64,000 nucleotides of DNA from positions 1-64,000 of the forward strand of contig CANJRG010000017.1 in assembly GCA_947476745.1 (NCBI GenBank), in the 5' to 3' direction. Positions 1-8,283 of this stretch are shown in pieces. The position numbers were made by a program, and so were the translations under genes. Every line of letters begins with the position of its first letter. The stretch's first letter is position 1. The notes under the pieces are model-generated. The model was not told where the DNA came from. It was given only the letters and a program-made list of their open reading frames with translations, and made no database searches. Source of the DNA: Acidimicrobiia bacterium. Lineage in GTDB: Bacteria; Actinomycetota; Acidimicrobiia; Acidimicrobiales; CAIXPF01.

Positions 1-73
1 ACACGGAAGTTAAGCCCGTCAGCGCCAATGGTACTTGGGTGGATTCGCCCTGGGAGAGTAGGACGCCGCCGAA
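1..73 (+). rRNA. rrf: 5S ribosomal RNA, 3' part
   Basis: The first bases carry the conserved 3' half of bacterial 5S rRNA, including GAAGTTAAGC and GGGAGAGTAGG, and end with GCCGCCGAA, which would close the terminal helix with the missing 5' end. Only the 3' two thirds are in the window. A strong hairpin with a T-rich tail follows at 87-111, so this is the end of an rRNA operon. The exact 3' end is uncertain by a few bases. Confidence 0.93.
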
Positions 74-86
74 TTTCGAACGCTTA

Positions 87-111
87 GGGACCCTCTTCGG
101 AGGGTCCCTTT
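87..111 (+). terminator. Rho-independent terminator of the rRNA operon
   Basis: A perfect 9-bp stem, GGGACCCTC paired with GAGGGTCCC, encloses a TTCG tetraloop and is followed by CTTTGCAGTTTT. Its position 14 bases after the 5S end fits termination of the rRNA transcript. Confidence 0.9.
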
Positions 112-159
112 GCAGTTTTGCTCAGCTGTGGGCCTGCTCGGGACTACGCTTATTGCCCT

Positions 160-1926
160 ATGTCTGAGCCCCGTACTTCCGGTTCCCCGCGTTCGCAAGC
201 CGGTCGATCGGTGCAGGGAAAGTCGGCGGCGGCTTCCGGAGCCAGAGTACGGCCCGCAAGCGGGTCCGCTTCGACCCGGCGTTCCGCTGCTGCGATGGTG
301 GGCGAAGAAGTCGGCCCCGCCTCGCGAGACCGTCGCTCGGGCGGTTCCTCGACCGGATCTCGCCAGGGCGCGACGGCTGGAGGCGAACGCTCGCTTCGCT
401 CCGGCCCTGGTGGGGGCACAGGCTCGACACCAAGTCGCGCCCCATCGGTGGGTCGTGTGCGTTCGGTAGAGGCCGCTCCTGGGGGAGGGCCTCGCTCCTC
501 TCGGCCGTCTGACGAGCGGCGTGATCGGAGACCCAGTGCAGGCGGTGCGACTGGACGTGCTGGGGTCGGCGGTGCGACTGGACGTGCTGGGGTCGGCGGT
601 GCGACTGGACGTGCTGGGGTCGGCGGTCCATCCCGTGGGCCTGGTTCGGCCGTGCGCGGCGGTGTCGGTGGTTCGGGCTCGGGTGCTGCGCCAACACGGC
701 GTTCTGTCGGTGGTGGTGCGTTCGGCGAAGCGCGTGCCCGGGTCGACGGCGGGGACCGGCGCGGTGCCCGTGCCGACCGGGTGAGCGGTGAAGCCCGAGA
801 TCGTCGTGCGGGAGGTTCGACCGGCGGCGTCGTCGACCGGACCCGCGGTCCCAGCGGCGGGCGTAGCGGTCCCGCTAGGGGCGGAACGTCTCGGACGTCG
901 GGTCCTGAGGCTCGTGGCCGACAGCGCTTTGACGACCGTGGTGGCTCCAGTGGCGGAGACCGACGGACAGGCCGTCCGGACAATGCAATCCCGCGTGGCC
1001 CACGCGTGCAGCCGGCCGCCCGCGTGAACGGGAAGCTGGTCGGAGGGCTGGCGGCGAAGGCGGCGAGCAGGCTTGTGGATCGGGATCTTCCGGCGGCGAA
1101 GGTGCGTCGGGAGGACACCACTGCTGTGGTGATGGGGCACGGTGCAGGTTCGGTGACCGCACCGCGGCCGGTGAAGGACTGGGTGCCGACAATTCAGTCG
1201 CCGACGTCGGTGTCGAGTCCGTCCGTCATCGTCGAGGAGGTGCGGCCAGGGCGGAGGGCTCCCACGCGCCGTTCCGGTGTGCCAGTGGCGGAGGAGTCGT
1301 TGCCGGTACATATCGACCGCGACGAGCTCGTGCGTGCCGTAGGTGCGGACGTCGCCAGCCGGGTCGAGCGTCGTCTGCGGGAAGCCGCTCGTGCCTTCGA
1401 CCGGGAGCGCTTCGACGAGGCGCTCCCGAAACTTCGTGCCTTGTCTCGAGTCGTGCCGACGGCGGCGTCGGTTCGGGAGTTGTACGGCCTTGTCCTGTAC
1501 CGGCTCGGTCGCTGGTCCGAGGCGATCAAGGAGCTCGAGGCCTTTGGGCTGCTGACGGATTCCGGGGAACAGCATCCCGTCCTCGCTGATTGCTACCGTG
1601 CCCTCAAGCGGTGGGACGACGTCGAACGGGTGTGGAATGAGTTGCGGGAGATCTCACCCTCGTCCGCGTTGGTGAATGAAGGGCGGCTGGTGATGGCCGG
1701 CTCGCTCGCTGACCGGGGCAATCTCAGCGGGGCGGTGGCGCTCTTGGCCAAAGGGTTCCGCAAGCCGGCTCGGCTGGCTGACCATCACCTGCGTCGGATG
1801 TATGCCCTGGCAGACCTCTACGAACGTTCCGGCGATCTCAGCCGCGCCCGGGCGCTGTTCCGCGAGGTTGCTTCGGTCGATCCCGATTTTGTGGACGTGG
1901 TGGATCGGGTTCGCTCCCTGGGGTGA
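160..1926 (+). CDS. TPR-repeat protein with long basic low-complexity N-terminus
   Basis: A 588-residue protein if it starts at the ATG at 160 (MSEPRTSG); the frame is open back to a TTG at 118, inside the terminator tail, so the ATG is preferred although no clear Shine-Dalgarno is seen. Roughly the first 370 residues are rich in Gly, Arg, Ser and Ala and look disordered, and include three copies of a 9-residue repeat. The last 200 residues hold helical TPR-like repeats (for example around AARAFDRERFDEALPKLRAL and YRLGRWSEAIKELEAF), a fold used for protein-protein contacts. No signal peptide is seen. The function is unknown; the basic tail next to an rRNA operon could suggest RNA or ribosome contact, but that is speculation. 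The C-terminal half is clearly coding; the N-terminal half is supported mainly by frame continuity. Confidence 0.75.
   Translation: MSEPRTSGSPRSQAGRSVQGKSAAASGARVRPASGSASTRRSAAAMVGEEVGPASRDRRSGGSSTGSRQGATAGGERSLRSGPGGGTGSTPSRAPSVGRVRSVEAAPGGGPRSSRPSDERRDRRPSAGGATGRAGVGGATGRAGVGGATGRAGVGGPSRGPGSAVRGGVGGSGSGAAPTRRSVGGGAFGEARARVDGGDRRGARADRVSGEARDRRAGGSTGGVVDRTRGPSGGRSGPARGGTSRTSGPEARGRQRFDDRGGSSGGDRRTGRPDNAIPRGPRVQPAARVNGKLVGGLAAKAASRLVDRDLPAAKVRREDTTAVVMGHGAGSVTAPRPVKDWVPTIQSPTSVSSPSVIVEEVRPGRRAPTRRSGVPVAEESLPVHIDRDELVRAVGADVASRVERRLREAARAFDRERFDEALPKLRALSRVVPTAASVRELYGLVLYRLGRWSEAIKELEAFGLLTDSGEQHPVLADCYRALKRWDDVERVWNELREISPSSALVNEGRLVMAGSLADRGNLSGAVALLAKGFRKPARLADHHLRRMYALADLYERSGDLSRARALFREVASVDPDFVDVVDRVRSLG
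541..621. repeat. 27-bp tandem repeat, three copies
   Basis: Three identical 27-bp units at 541-567, 568-594 and 595-621 lie in frame in the TPR protein gene and encode a 9-residue Gly/Ala/Thr/Arg unit (GGATGRAGV). Unit length is a multiple of three, so copy-number change would keep the frame. Confidence 0.95.
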
Positions 1927-1983
1927 ACGGTTCAGCTCGAGCAGAGGTTGGGGGCGGCGGCGTCGCTGTCCTAGGGTCGCGCC

Positions 1984-2970
1984 ATGTTCAGGGCCCTGGT
2001 TCTCGAAGAAGGTGACGGGCAGCCCGTCGCTTCGGTCAAAGATCTCGATGACTCCGCGCTGCCCGAAGGCAGCGTCACTGTGGATGTGGCGCATTCGACC
2101 GTGAACTACAAAGACGGTCTCGCTGTGGTGCGCGGCAAGCCTGTCGTACGGGGCTTCCCGTTGGTGCCGGGCATCGACTTTGCCGGCACGGTCTCCGAAA
2201 GCTCCTACGAGGGGATCAACGTCGGCCAGCGGGTGGTGCTGAACGGGTTCGGCGTCGGTGAGGGGCACTGGGGCGGGTACGCGCAACGGGCTCGGGTACC
2301 GGGGGAGTGGCTCGTGGAGCTGCCCGCGAATCTCCACACGGCGCAGGCCATGGCTATCGGTACCGCCGGCTACACGGCGATGCTGTGCGTGATGGCGCTC
2401 GAACGAAACGGGGTCACGCCCGCGGACGGGGACGTGCTCGTGACCGGCGCAGCCGGCGGCGTTGGCAGTGTGGCCATTGCCTTGCTCGCGGACCGGGGGT
2501 ATCGAGTGATTGCGTCTACGGGGCGTGCCTCGGAAGCGCCCTACCTGACTGCACTGGGTGCCTCGTCGATCATCGACCGCTCGGAGCTCTCGGAGCCCTC
2601 GAAGCGGCCGCTCGGAGCGGAGCGTTGGGCCCACGCCATCGACGCCGTCGGTTCGGCGACCCTGGCCAATGTCGTCGCCTCGACGCGCTACGGCGGTGTG
2701 GTCGCCGCGTGTGGCCTGGCCCAAGGTGGGGACCTGCCCACCTCGGTGTACCCCTTCATCCTGCGCGGGGTCACCCTGGCCGGGGTGGATTCGGTGATGG
2801 CCCCCCTCGCTCTACGGCGTGAAGCCTGGGCTCGGTTGAGCCAGGAGCTCGACCTGGGCAAGCTGGCGTCGATGACGACGACCATAGGACTCGGCGACGT
2901 CGCATCGACCTGTGCCACCATTCTCGACGGTCAGGTACGCGGCCGGGTCGTCGTCGATGTGAACGCCTGA
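1984..2970 (+). CDS. Zinc-free medium-chain reductase, acryloyl-CoA reductase (AcuI/YhdH) family
   Basis: A 328-residue MDR-superfamily oxidoreductase of normal length for the YhdH/YhfP/AcuI family, which uses NADPH to reduce acrylyl-CoA to propionyl-CoA or quinone-like enones. It opens with MFRALVLEE, carries the family motif VNYKDGLAV near residue 41 and a nucleotide-binding turn [12 protein letters not shown] near residue 156. No zinc-site cysteines typical of alcohol dehydrogenases are apparent. It starts 57 bases after the TPR gene. The chromosome around it is rich in acyl-CoA enzymes, so an enoyl-CoA-type substrate is plausible. The exact substrate cannot be read from sequence. Confidence 0.88.
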   Translation: MFRALVLEEGDGQPVASVKDLDDSALPEGSVTVDVAHSTVNYKDGLAVVRGKPVVRGFPLVPGIDFAGTVSESSYEGINVGQRVVLNGFGVGEGHWGGYAQRARVPGEWLVELPANLHTAQAMAIGTAGYTAMLCVMALERNGVTPADGDVLVTGAAGGVGSVAIALLADRGYRVIASTGRASEAPYLTALGASSIIDRSELSEPSKRPLGAERWAHAIDAVGSATLANVVASTRYGGVVAACGLAQGGDLPTSVYPFILRGVTLAGVDSVMAPLALRREAWARLSQELDLGKLASMTTTIGLGDVASTCATILDGQVRGRVVVDVNA

Positions 2971-3124
2971 TCCCGCCTGGTTCGTGCCGGCTGGGGGTTT
3001 TTCGCTCCGGCCGACAGGAAGGGCGAAGGCGGGACGAATGGTGCCGGGACGATGGTCTGCGGGAGCCTGCGGATCGGACCGGGTAGCGTACGCGGGTCAC
3101 ACGAACGAATAGGGAGACGGCAAC

Positions 3125-4180
3125 GTGGCTGATATCGCATCCTTGTTGGGCGCCGAGGCGGAGCAGCTGCTCGGCCATACGTCCCAGGGCATCCCCAAGG
3201 AGGACCTTTACCTCCCCGGGCCCGATTTCATCGATCGGGTGTTCCTGGAGTCGGATCGCTCCCCGCAAGTGCTGCGGAACCTGGCGCAGCTGTTCCGTGG
3301 CGGCCGGCTCGGTGGGAGTGGCTACGTGTCCATCCTCCCCGTTGACCAGGGCATCGAGCACTCCGCCGCCGCGAGCTTTGCGCCTAACCCGCGGTACTTC
3401 GATCCGCGGAACATCGTGGAGCTGGCCATCGAGGGCGGCTGCAACGCCGTTGCGTCGACCTTCGGCGTGCTGGCTGCGACGTCGCGGCGTTACGCACATC
3501 GCATTCCGTTCATCGTGAAGCTGAACCACAACGAGCTGCTGACCTATCCGAACAAGTTCGATCAGATCATGTTCGGCTCGGTGGAGCAGGCGTTCGACCT
3601 CGGTGCCGCCGGGGTGGGCGCCACGATCTACTTCGGTTCTGACGAGGCGACCCGTCAGATCATGGAGGTCTCCGAGGCCTTCGCCCAGGCCCACCAGCTT
3701 GGCATGTTCACGGTGCTGTGGTGCTACCTGCGCAACAACGACTTCAAGAAGGACGGGGTCGACTACCACGTCTCCGCCGACCTGACCGGACAGGCCAACC
3801 ACCTCGGTGTGACCATCGAGGCCGACATCATCAAGCAGAAGATGCCGGAGAACAACGGTGGCTACAACGCGTTCAGTAACTACGGCAAGACCAACAGGGC
3901 CGTTTACGACAGCCTCACCACCGACAATCCCATCGATCTGACCCGTTGGCAGGTGGCGAACTGCTACATGGGCCGCGCCGGGCTGATCAACAGCGGCGGT
4001 GAGTCGAAGGGCGCCGGGGACCTCGCCGCCGCGGTGCGTACTGCGGTGATCAACAAGCGGGCCGGCGGTATGGGCCTGATCTCTGGCCGCAAGGCCTTCC
4101 AGCGTCCGATGGCCGAGGGGATCGAGCTGCTCAACGCTATTCAGGACGTCTACCTCGACGGTTCGGTCACCATCGCCTGA
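3125..4180 (+). CDS. fbaB: Class I fructose-bisphosphate aldolase (FbaB type)
   Basis: A 351-residue DhnA/FbaB-type aldolase, which cleaves fructose 1,6-bisphosphate to dihydroxyacetone phosphate and glyceraldehyde 3-phosphate through a Schiff-base lysine. Diagnostic stretches are [11 protein letters not shown] near residue 77, [13 protein letters not shown] near 128 and [12 protein letters not shown] near 319. It begins with GTG at 3125, preceded by a good Shine-Dalgarno (AGGGAG) about 9 bases upstream. It stands alone and ends with its own terminator at 4236-4283. It is distinct from the metal-dependent class II enzyme. Confidence 0.93.
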   Translation: MADIASLLGAEAEQLLGHTSQGIPKEDLYLPGPDFIDRVFLESDRSPQVLRNLAQLFRGGRLGGSGYVSILPVDQGIEHSAAASFAPNPRYFDPRNIVELAIEGGCNAVASTFGVLAATSRRYAHRIPFIVKLNHNELLTYPNKFDQIMFGSVEQAFDLGAAGVGATIYFGSDEATRQIMEVSEAFAQAHQLGMFTVLWCYLRNNDFKKDGVDYHVSADLTGQANHLGVTIEADIIKQKMPENNGGYNAFSNYGKTNRAVYDSLTTDNPIDLTRWQVANCYMGRAGLINSGGESKGAGDLAAAVRTAVINKRAGGMGLISGRKAFQRPMAEGIELLNAIQDVYLDGSVTIA

Positions 4181-4235
4181 TCGTATCGACGAATAGTTCC
4201 TATCGTCGACGCAGGCGGTAGGAGAGCCGTAGGTC

Positions 4236-4283
4236 ATGGGCCCTGCACCCTCTTTGGGGGATGCAGGGCCCATTGTCGTTTTG
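4236..4283 (+). terminator. Rho-independent terminator after fbaB
   Basis: A perfect 12-bp stem (ATGGGCCCTGCA with TGCAGGGCCCAT, 4236-4247 and 4262-4273) is followed by TTGTCGTTTT. The ATG at 4236 that opens the long korA frame is part of this hairpin, which is good evidence that it is not the korA start. Confidence 0.88.
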
Positions 4284-4376
4284 GGGACGCTCGTGCTGAT
4301 ACGGTGGCCGGGAACGGAACGCCGGGAAATCCGCGCGTTCAGCCGTGAACCACCCAGTCCTTCGAGGGGGAATCTC

Positions 4377-6272
4377 GTGACGGATGTCCAAGCGCGTCCG
4401 GGCACGTCAGGTAATGCTGAGCAAGTCGATCACGTAGTCATCCGCTTCGCGGGCGACTCGGGCGACGGTATGCAGCTCACCGGCGAGCGCTTCACCACCG
4501 CCAGCGCGGTCTTCGGGAACGATCTGGCCACGTTGCCGGACTTCCCGGCCGAGATCCGGGCCCCAACGGGCACGATCTTCGGGGTGTCCGCCTTCCAGGT
4601 GCAGATCGCCGACCACGACATCACCAACCCGGGTGACGCGCCCAGCGTCCTGGTCTGCATGAACCCGGCGGCGCTGGCGAGCGAACTGGATCGCCTCGAG
4701 CCCGGTGGCACCATCATCGTCAACTCCGACGAGTTCGACGAGCGCAACCTGACCAAGGCCGGTTACACCGAGAACCCGCTCGAGAACGACAGCCTGGCCG
4801 GCTACAAGGTGATTCTGGTCGCGATGACCAGTCTCACCAAGGAGGCGGTCAAGGAGTCCGGGGTCAAGAGCCGCGACGCCGAGCGCTCGAAGAACTTGTT
4901 CGCGCTGGGCCTGGTCAGCTGGATGTACACCCGGCCGCTCGACACCACGCTCACCTGGATCAAGGAGAAATTCGGCAAGAACGAGATGGTGATGAATGCC
5001 AACATCATGGCGTTCAAAGCCGGTCACGCCTACGGCGAGACCGCTGAGCTGGCGGGCAACCGCTACTCGATCAAGCCGGCACCGCAGAAACCGGGCGTGT
5101 ACACCTCGATCAACGGCAACACCGCCCTCGCCTGGGGCCTGGTGGCCGCCGGCCAGCTGGCGAAGCTGCCCGTGTTCCTCGGTTCCTACCCGATCACGCC
5201 GGCGTCGGACATCCTCCACGAGCTCGCCAAGCACAAGAGCTTCGGGATCCGCACCCTGCAGGCCGAGGACGAGATCGCCGGTATCGGCGCCGCCCTCGGC
5301 GCCGCCTTCGGCGGGCATCTGGCGGTGACCGCCACCTCCGGCCCCGGTGTGGCGCTCAAGAGCGAGACCATGTCGCTCGCCATCAGCCTGGAGCTCCCGA
5401 TGGTCATCGTCGACATCCAGCGCGGTGGCCCCTCGACCGGTCTGCCGACCAAGACCGAGGCCGCTGACCTGATGATGGCCATGTACGGCCGTCACGGCGA
5501 GGCCCCGCTGCCCATCGTGGCGTCCTACAGCCCCTCCCAGTGCTTCGACGCCGCCATCGAGGCGTGCCGGATCGCTCTCAAGTACCGCACCCCGGTGATC
5601 CTGCTGTCCGACGGCTATCTCGCCAACGGCTCGGAGCCGTGGCTGATCCCCGATCCGTCCACCCTGCCCGACATCTCCACGACGTTCGCCACCGAGCCGA
5701 ACCATGTCAACGAGACCACGGGTGAGCCGGAGCACTGGCCGTACGTCCGTGACCCGGAGACCCTGGCCCGGAGTTGGGCGCTGCCCGGTACCCCTGGCCT
5801 GATGCACCGTATCGGCGGCATCGAGAAGGAGGACGGCTCGGGCAACATCTCCTATACGCCGGAGAACCACAGCCACATGGTGGATACCCGTGCCGCGAAG
5901 GTTGCGGGCATCGCCAAGGACATCCCCGAGGTCGCCGTCACCGGCGACGTCGCTGATGCCGATCTGCTGGTTCTGGGCTGGGGATCCACCTGGGGAGCGA
6001 TCGTCACCGCGGTCGACCGGCGGCGGGCCAAGGGCCGTAAGGTCGCCCAGGCCCACCTCACCCACCTCAACCCCTTCCCGGCCAACCTCGGTGAGGTGCT
6101 CAAGCGCTACCCGAAGGTGCTGGTCCCGGAGATGAACACCGGCCACCTGGCCAAGTTGGTACGGGCGGAGTTCCTCGTGGACGCCCGTACGGTGTCCAAG
6201 GTGCGGGGTGTCCCGTTCACCGCTGCAGAAATCGAAGTCGCCATCGAAGCCGAGTTGGAGAGGAAGCTCTAG
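4377..6272 (+). CDS. korA: 2-oxoacid:ferredoxin oxidoreductase, alpha subunit (KorA, gamma-alpha fusion)
   Basis: A 631-residue subunit of 2-oxoglutarate (2-oxoacid):ferredoxin oxidoreductase, which makes succinyl-CoA and reduced ferredoxin in the TCA cycle. The N-terminal gamma domain has GDSGDGMQLTGERF near residue 25 and FPAEIRAPTG near 55; the C-terminal pyrimidine-binding domain includes YPITPASDI, the EDEIAGIGAALGA stretch and RGGPSTGLPTKTEAAD. The start is GTG at 4377 because it has an AGGGGG Shine-Dalgarno about 7 bases upstream and the only upstream ATG lies inside a terminator. korB follows after 2 bases, giving the standard actinobacterial korAB operon that can replace or supplement 2-oxoglutarate dehydrogenase. 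Substrate specificity is inferred from family and order. Confidence 0.95.
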   Translation: MTDVQARPGTSGNAEQVDHVVIRFAGDSGDGMQLTGERFTTASAVFGNDLATLPDFPAEIRAPTGTIFGVSAFQVQIADHDITNPGDAPSVLVCMNPAALASELDRLEPGGTIIVNSDEFDERNLTKAGYTENPLENDSLAGYKVILVAMTSLTKEAVKESGVKSRDAERSKNLFALGLVSWMYTRPLDTTLTWIKEKFGKNEMVMNANIMAFKAGHAYGETAELAGNRYSIKPAPQKPGVYTSINGNTALAWGLVAAGQLAKLPVFLGSYPITPASDILHELAKHKSFGIRTLQAEDEIAGIGAALGAAFGGHLAVTATSGPGVALKSETMSLAISLELPMVIVDIQRGGPSTGLPTKTEAADLMMAMYGRHGEAPLPIVASYSPSQCFDAAIEACRIALKYRTPVILLSDGYLANGSEPWLIPDPSTLPDISTTFATEPNHVNETTGEPEHWPYVRDPETLARSWALPGTPGLMHRIGGIEKEDGSGNISYTPENHSHMVDTRAAKVAGIAKDIPEVAVTGDVADADLLVLGWGSTWGAIVTAVDRRRAKGRKVAQAHLTHLNPFPANLGEVLKRYPKVLVPEMNTGHLAKLVRAEFLVDARTVSKVRGVPFTAAEIEVAIEAELERKL

Positions 6273-6274
6273 CC

Positions 6275-7294
6275 ATGACCGACGTTCAAGTGCCGTTGAC
6301 GAGCCGCAAGGACTGGCAGAGCGATCAAGAGGTCCGCTGGTGCCCCGGTTGCGGTGACTATTCCATCCTCACCGCGGTCCAGCTCCTCATGCCCGAGCTG
6401 GGCGTGAACCGTGAGAACACCGTGTTCGTGTCGGGCATCGGCTGTGCCGCTCGCTTCCCGTACTACATGAACACCTATGGCATGCACTCGATCCACGGGC
6501 GTGCGCCGGCGATCGCCACCGGCCTCGCAGTGGCTCGACCGGACCTCGACGTGTGGGTGGTCGGCGGCGACGGCGACCTGCTCTCCATCGGTGGCAACCA
6601 CCTGATCCACGCACTGCGCCGCAATGTGAACCTGACGATCCTGATGTTCAACAATCAGATCTACGGGCTCACCAAGGGCCAGTTCTCGCCGACCTCGGCG
6701 TTGGGCAAGGTGACCAAGTCGAGCCCGATGGGTTCGCTCGACGCCCCGTTCAACCCGCTCGCCGTGGCGTTGGGTGCCGGTGCCACCTTCGTGGCCCGTA
6801 CTCACGACATGGACCGTCCGCACATGCAGGAGATGATGCGGAGGGCGCACGACCACAAGGGTGCGGCGTTCGTCGAGATCTTCCAGAACTGCAACGTGTT
6901 CAACGACGGTCAGTTCGAGACTCTGACTACCCGTGCCAATCGTGATGACATGCTCATCCCGCTCGAAAACGGGAAGCCGGTGCGCTTCGGCAAGGAGAAG
7001 GAGAAGGGCGTCATCATCAGCAGCGACGGTGCCGCGCACATCGTCAACGTCGCTGATGTCGGCGAGGACGCCATCCTGATCCACGACGAGGCCCGTCCCG
7101 AGCCCGGTCTGGCCTTCATGCTGGCCCACCTGGCCTCGTCGGTGAACGAGCCGACGCCGGTCGGGGTGTTCCGTGCCGTACAGACGATCGAGTACGCCGA
7201 CGCCAACGCCAAGCAGCTTGCGGCGGCGCAGGAGCGCAGCGGTGCCGGGGATCTCTCCGCATTGCTGCACTCGCTTCCCACCTGGGAAGTCTGA
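6275..7294 (+). CDS. korB: 2-oxoacid:ferredoxin oxidoreductase, beta subunit (KorB)
   Basis: A 339-residue thiamine-diphosphate-binding beta subunit. CPGCGDYSILT near residue 28 supplies family-typical cysteines, and VGGDGDLLSIGGNHL plus the downstream LMFNNQIYGLTKGQ form the TPP/Mg2+ binding motif. It works with KorA, whose stop codon is 2 bases upstream; AGGAAG just before korB serves as its ribosome site. The operon is closed by the hairpin at 7321-7348. Length and motifs are intact. Confidence 0.95.
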   Translation: MTDVQVPLTSRKDWQSDQEVRWCPGCGDYSILTAVQLLMPELGVNRENTVFVSGIGCAARFPYYMNTYGMHSIHGRAPAIATGLAVARPDLDVWVVGGDGDLLSIGGNHLIHALRRNVNLTILMFNNQIYGLTKGQFSPTSALGKVTKSSPMGSLDAPFNPLAVALGAGATFVARTHDMDRPHMQEMMRRAHDHKGAAFVEIFQNCNVFNDGQFETLTTRANRDDMLIPLENGKPVRFGKEKEKGVIISSDGAAHIVNVADVGEDAILIHDEARPEPGLAFMLAHLASSVNEPTPVGVFRAVQTIEYADANAKQLAAAQERSGAGDLSALLHSLPTWEV

Positions 7295-7320
7295 GTCGCC
7301 CGGAATCTCGCTTCCTGAGC

Positions 7321-7348
7321 GAAGGGCCGCCCTGCAGGGCGGCCCTTC
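7321..7348 (+). terminator. Hairpin terminator after korAB
   Basis: A perfect palindrome with 14-base arms (GAAGGGCCGCCCTG and its complement) lies 26 bases after korB. The T-tract is weak (CGTCG), so it may be a bidirectional or partly Rho-assisted terminator. Confidence 0.7.
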
Positions 7349-7388
7349 GTCGCGTCCGCAGGTCTCGGCGGTCGCTAGCCTGACGCTG

Positions 7389-7793
7389 ATGGCCAACGCT
7401 GGGGTGCTCCGACGGGTGGTGGTGGGAGTCGACGGATCACCGGGCTCTTGCGATGCGCTCGACTGGGCCGTAGGTCTGGCCGGCCGCTTCGACGCCGAGG
7501 TGGTGGTGGTGCACGGCCGCGGCCTGCTCGAGGAGGCCCACCATGCGCCGGACGTGCCCGGCTGGCTCGCCGCGGTGCTCGCCGCGGTGCCGGCGGAGGT
7601 GCCGTTGTCGCTTCGAATCATCGACGGGCCACCCGCTGATGCGCTGTTGCGGGGCGCTTCGGCGTGTGAGGCCGATCTGATCGTGGTCGGTCGACGTGGC
7701 GCCGGTTCGCCCTTCGAGGTGACCCTGGGTTCCACCAGTCGCGAGGTTTCGAGCCAGGCGGCCGTGCCGGTGCTGGTCGTACCGGGCGGTTGA
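7389..7793 (+). CDS. Universal stress protein (UspA family)
   Basis: A 134-residue single-domain UspA-like protein of normal family length starting MANAGVLRR. The N-terminal strand VVVGVDGSPGS and the C-terminal ATP-binding signature VVGRRGAG(x)9GSTSREV are present, so it probably binds ATP. The frame is open further upstream but runs through the korAB terminator, so ATG at 7389 is chosen. It is followed 7 bases later by the DUF952 gene on the same strand, so the two may be cotranscribed. Universal stress proteins are linked to survival under energy or oxygen stress; the specific role here is unknown. Confidence 0.9.
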   Translation: MANAGVLRRVVVGVDGSPGSCDALDWAVGLAGRFDAEVVVVHGRGLLEEAHHAPDVPGWLAAVLAAVPAEVPLSLRIIDGPPADALLRGASACEADLIVVGRRGAGSPFEVTLGSTSREVSSQAAVPVLVVPGG

Positions 7794-7800
7794 TCATCCC

Positions 7801-8175
7801 ATGTTGGGCCATCTCACGACGCTGCCCGCCTGGGTCCGGGCTCGGCGCCTCGGCAGCTACCTGGCCGACAGCCTGCGGCACGAGGGCTTCATCCACCTGT
7901 CGCGCGATGCACAGCTGCTCCTGGCTGCCAATACCCACTACCACGGTCGATCCGATCTCGTGGTGCTGGTAGTCGACGAATCCCGCCTCGAGCCCGGTTC
8001 GCTCATCGACGAGGCGGGCTCGCCACCCAACGGCCACCTGATCTTTCCGCACCTCTACGGTCCGTTGCCGGTGGAGGCCGTCACGGCGGTGCTGCCGTTG
8101 CGGTGTGAGGCCGACGGCAGCTTCCGCTGGCCCGTCCATCTCGGCCCGCCGCCCGAGGGCGTCGGGTGGCTGTGA
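7801..8175 (+). CDS. DUF952 family protein
   Basis: A 124-residue protein with the DUF952 hallmark GFIHLSRDAQ near residue 29 and the C-terminal FPHLYGPLPVEAVTAV motif of the same family. DUF952 proteins are about 110-120 residues and structurally resemble ADP-ribosyltransferase folds, but no activity is established. It starts 7 bases after the universal stress protein gene and is probably in the same transcript. The ATG at 7801 is the only nearby start; the usual family N-terminus is slightly longer, so the start is a little uncertain. Confidence 0.8.
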   Translation: MLGHLTTLPAWVRARRLGSYLADSLRHEGFIHLSRDAQLLLAANTHYHGRSDLVVLVVDESRLEPGSLIDEAGSPPNGHLIFPHLYGPLPVEAVTAVLPLRCEADGSFRWPVHLGPPPEGVGWL

Positions 8176-8283
8176 GCAGCTGATAGCGCCCGGGCTGTGG
8201 CGGCGGTGCGGGCTGGGTCACCCCGGTTCGCCGTCGCGGGGCTGTGCGAGTTGGGCTTCGAGCGAGCAGGGGGCGGCGGGACC

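Noticed and set aside
541-621. Tandem 27-bp repeats considered as a CRISPR array
   Set aside because: The units are directly adjacent with no spacers and lie in frame inside a gene. The other repeat blocks are likewise tandem without spacers. No CRISPR array or cas gene was found.
19-1575. A 518-residue minus-strand reading frame across the TPR gene
   Set aside because: It is the antisense of a GC-rich coding gene, is Arg/Thr/Pro-rich and has no recognisable domain; the sense frame has TPR motifs.
4236-4376. Upstream ATG at 4236 as the korA start
   Set aside because: It is the first arm of a perfect terminator hairpin; the GTG at 4377 has a proper Shine-Dalgarno and gives the family N-terminus.
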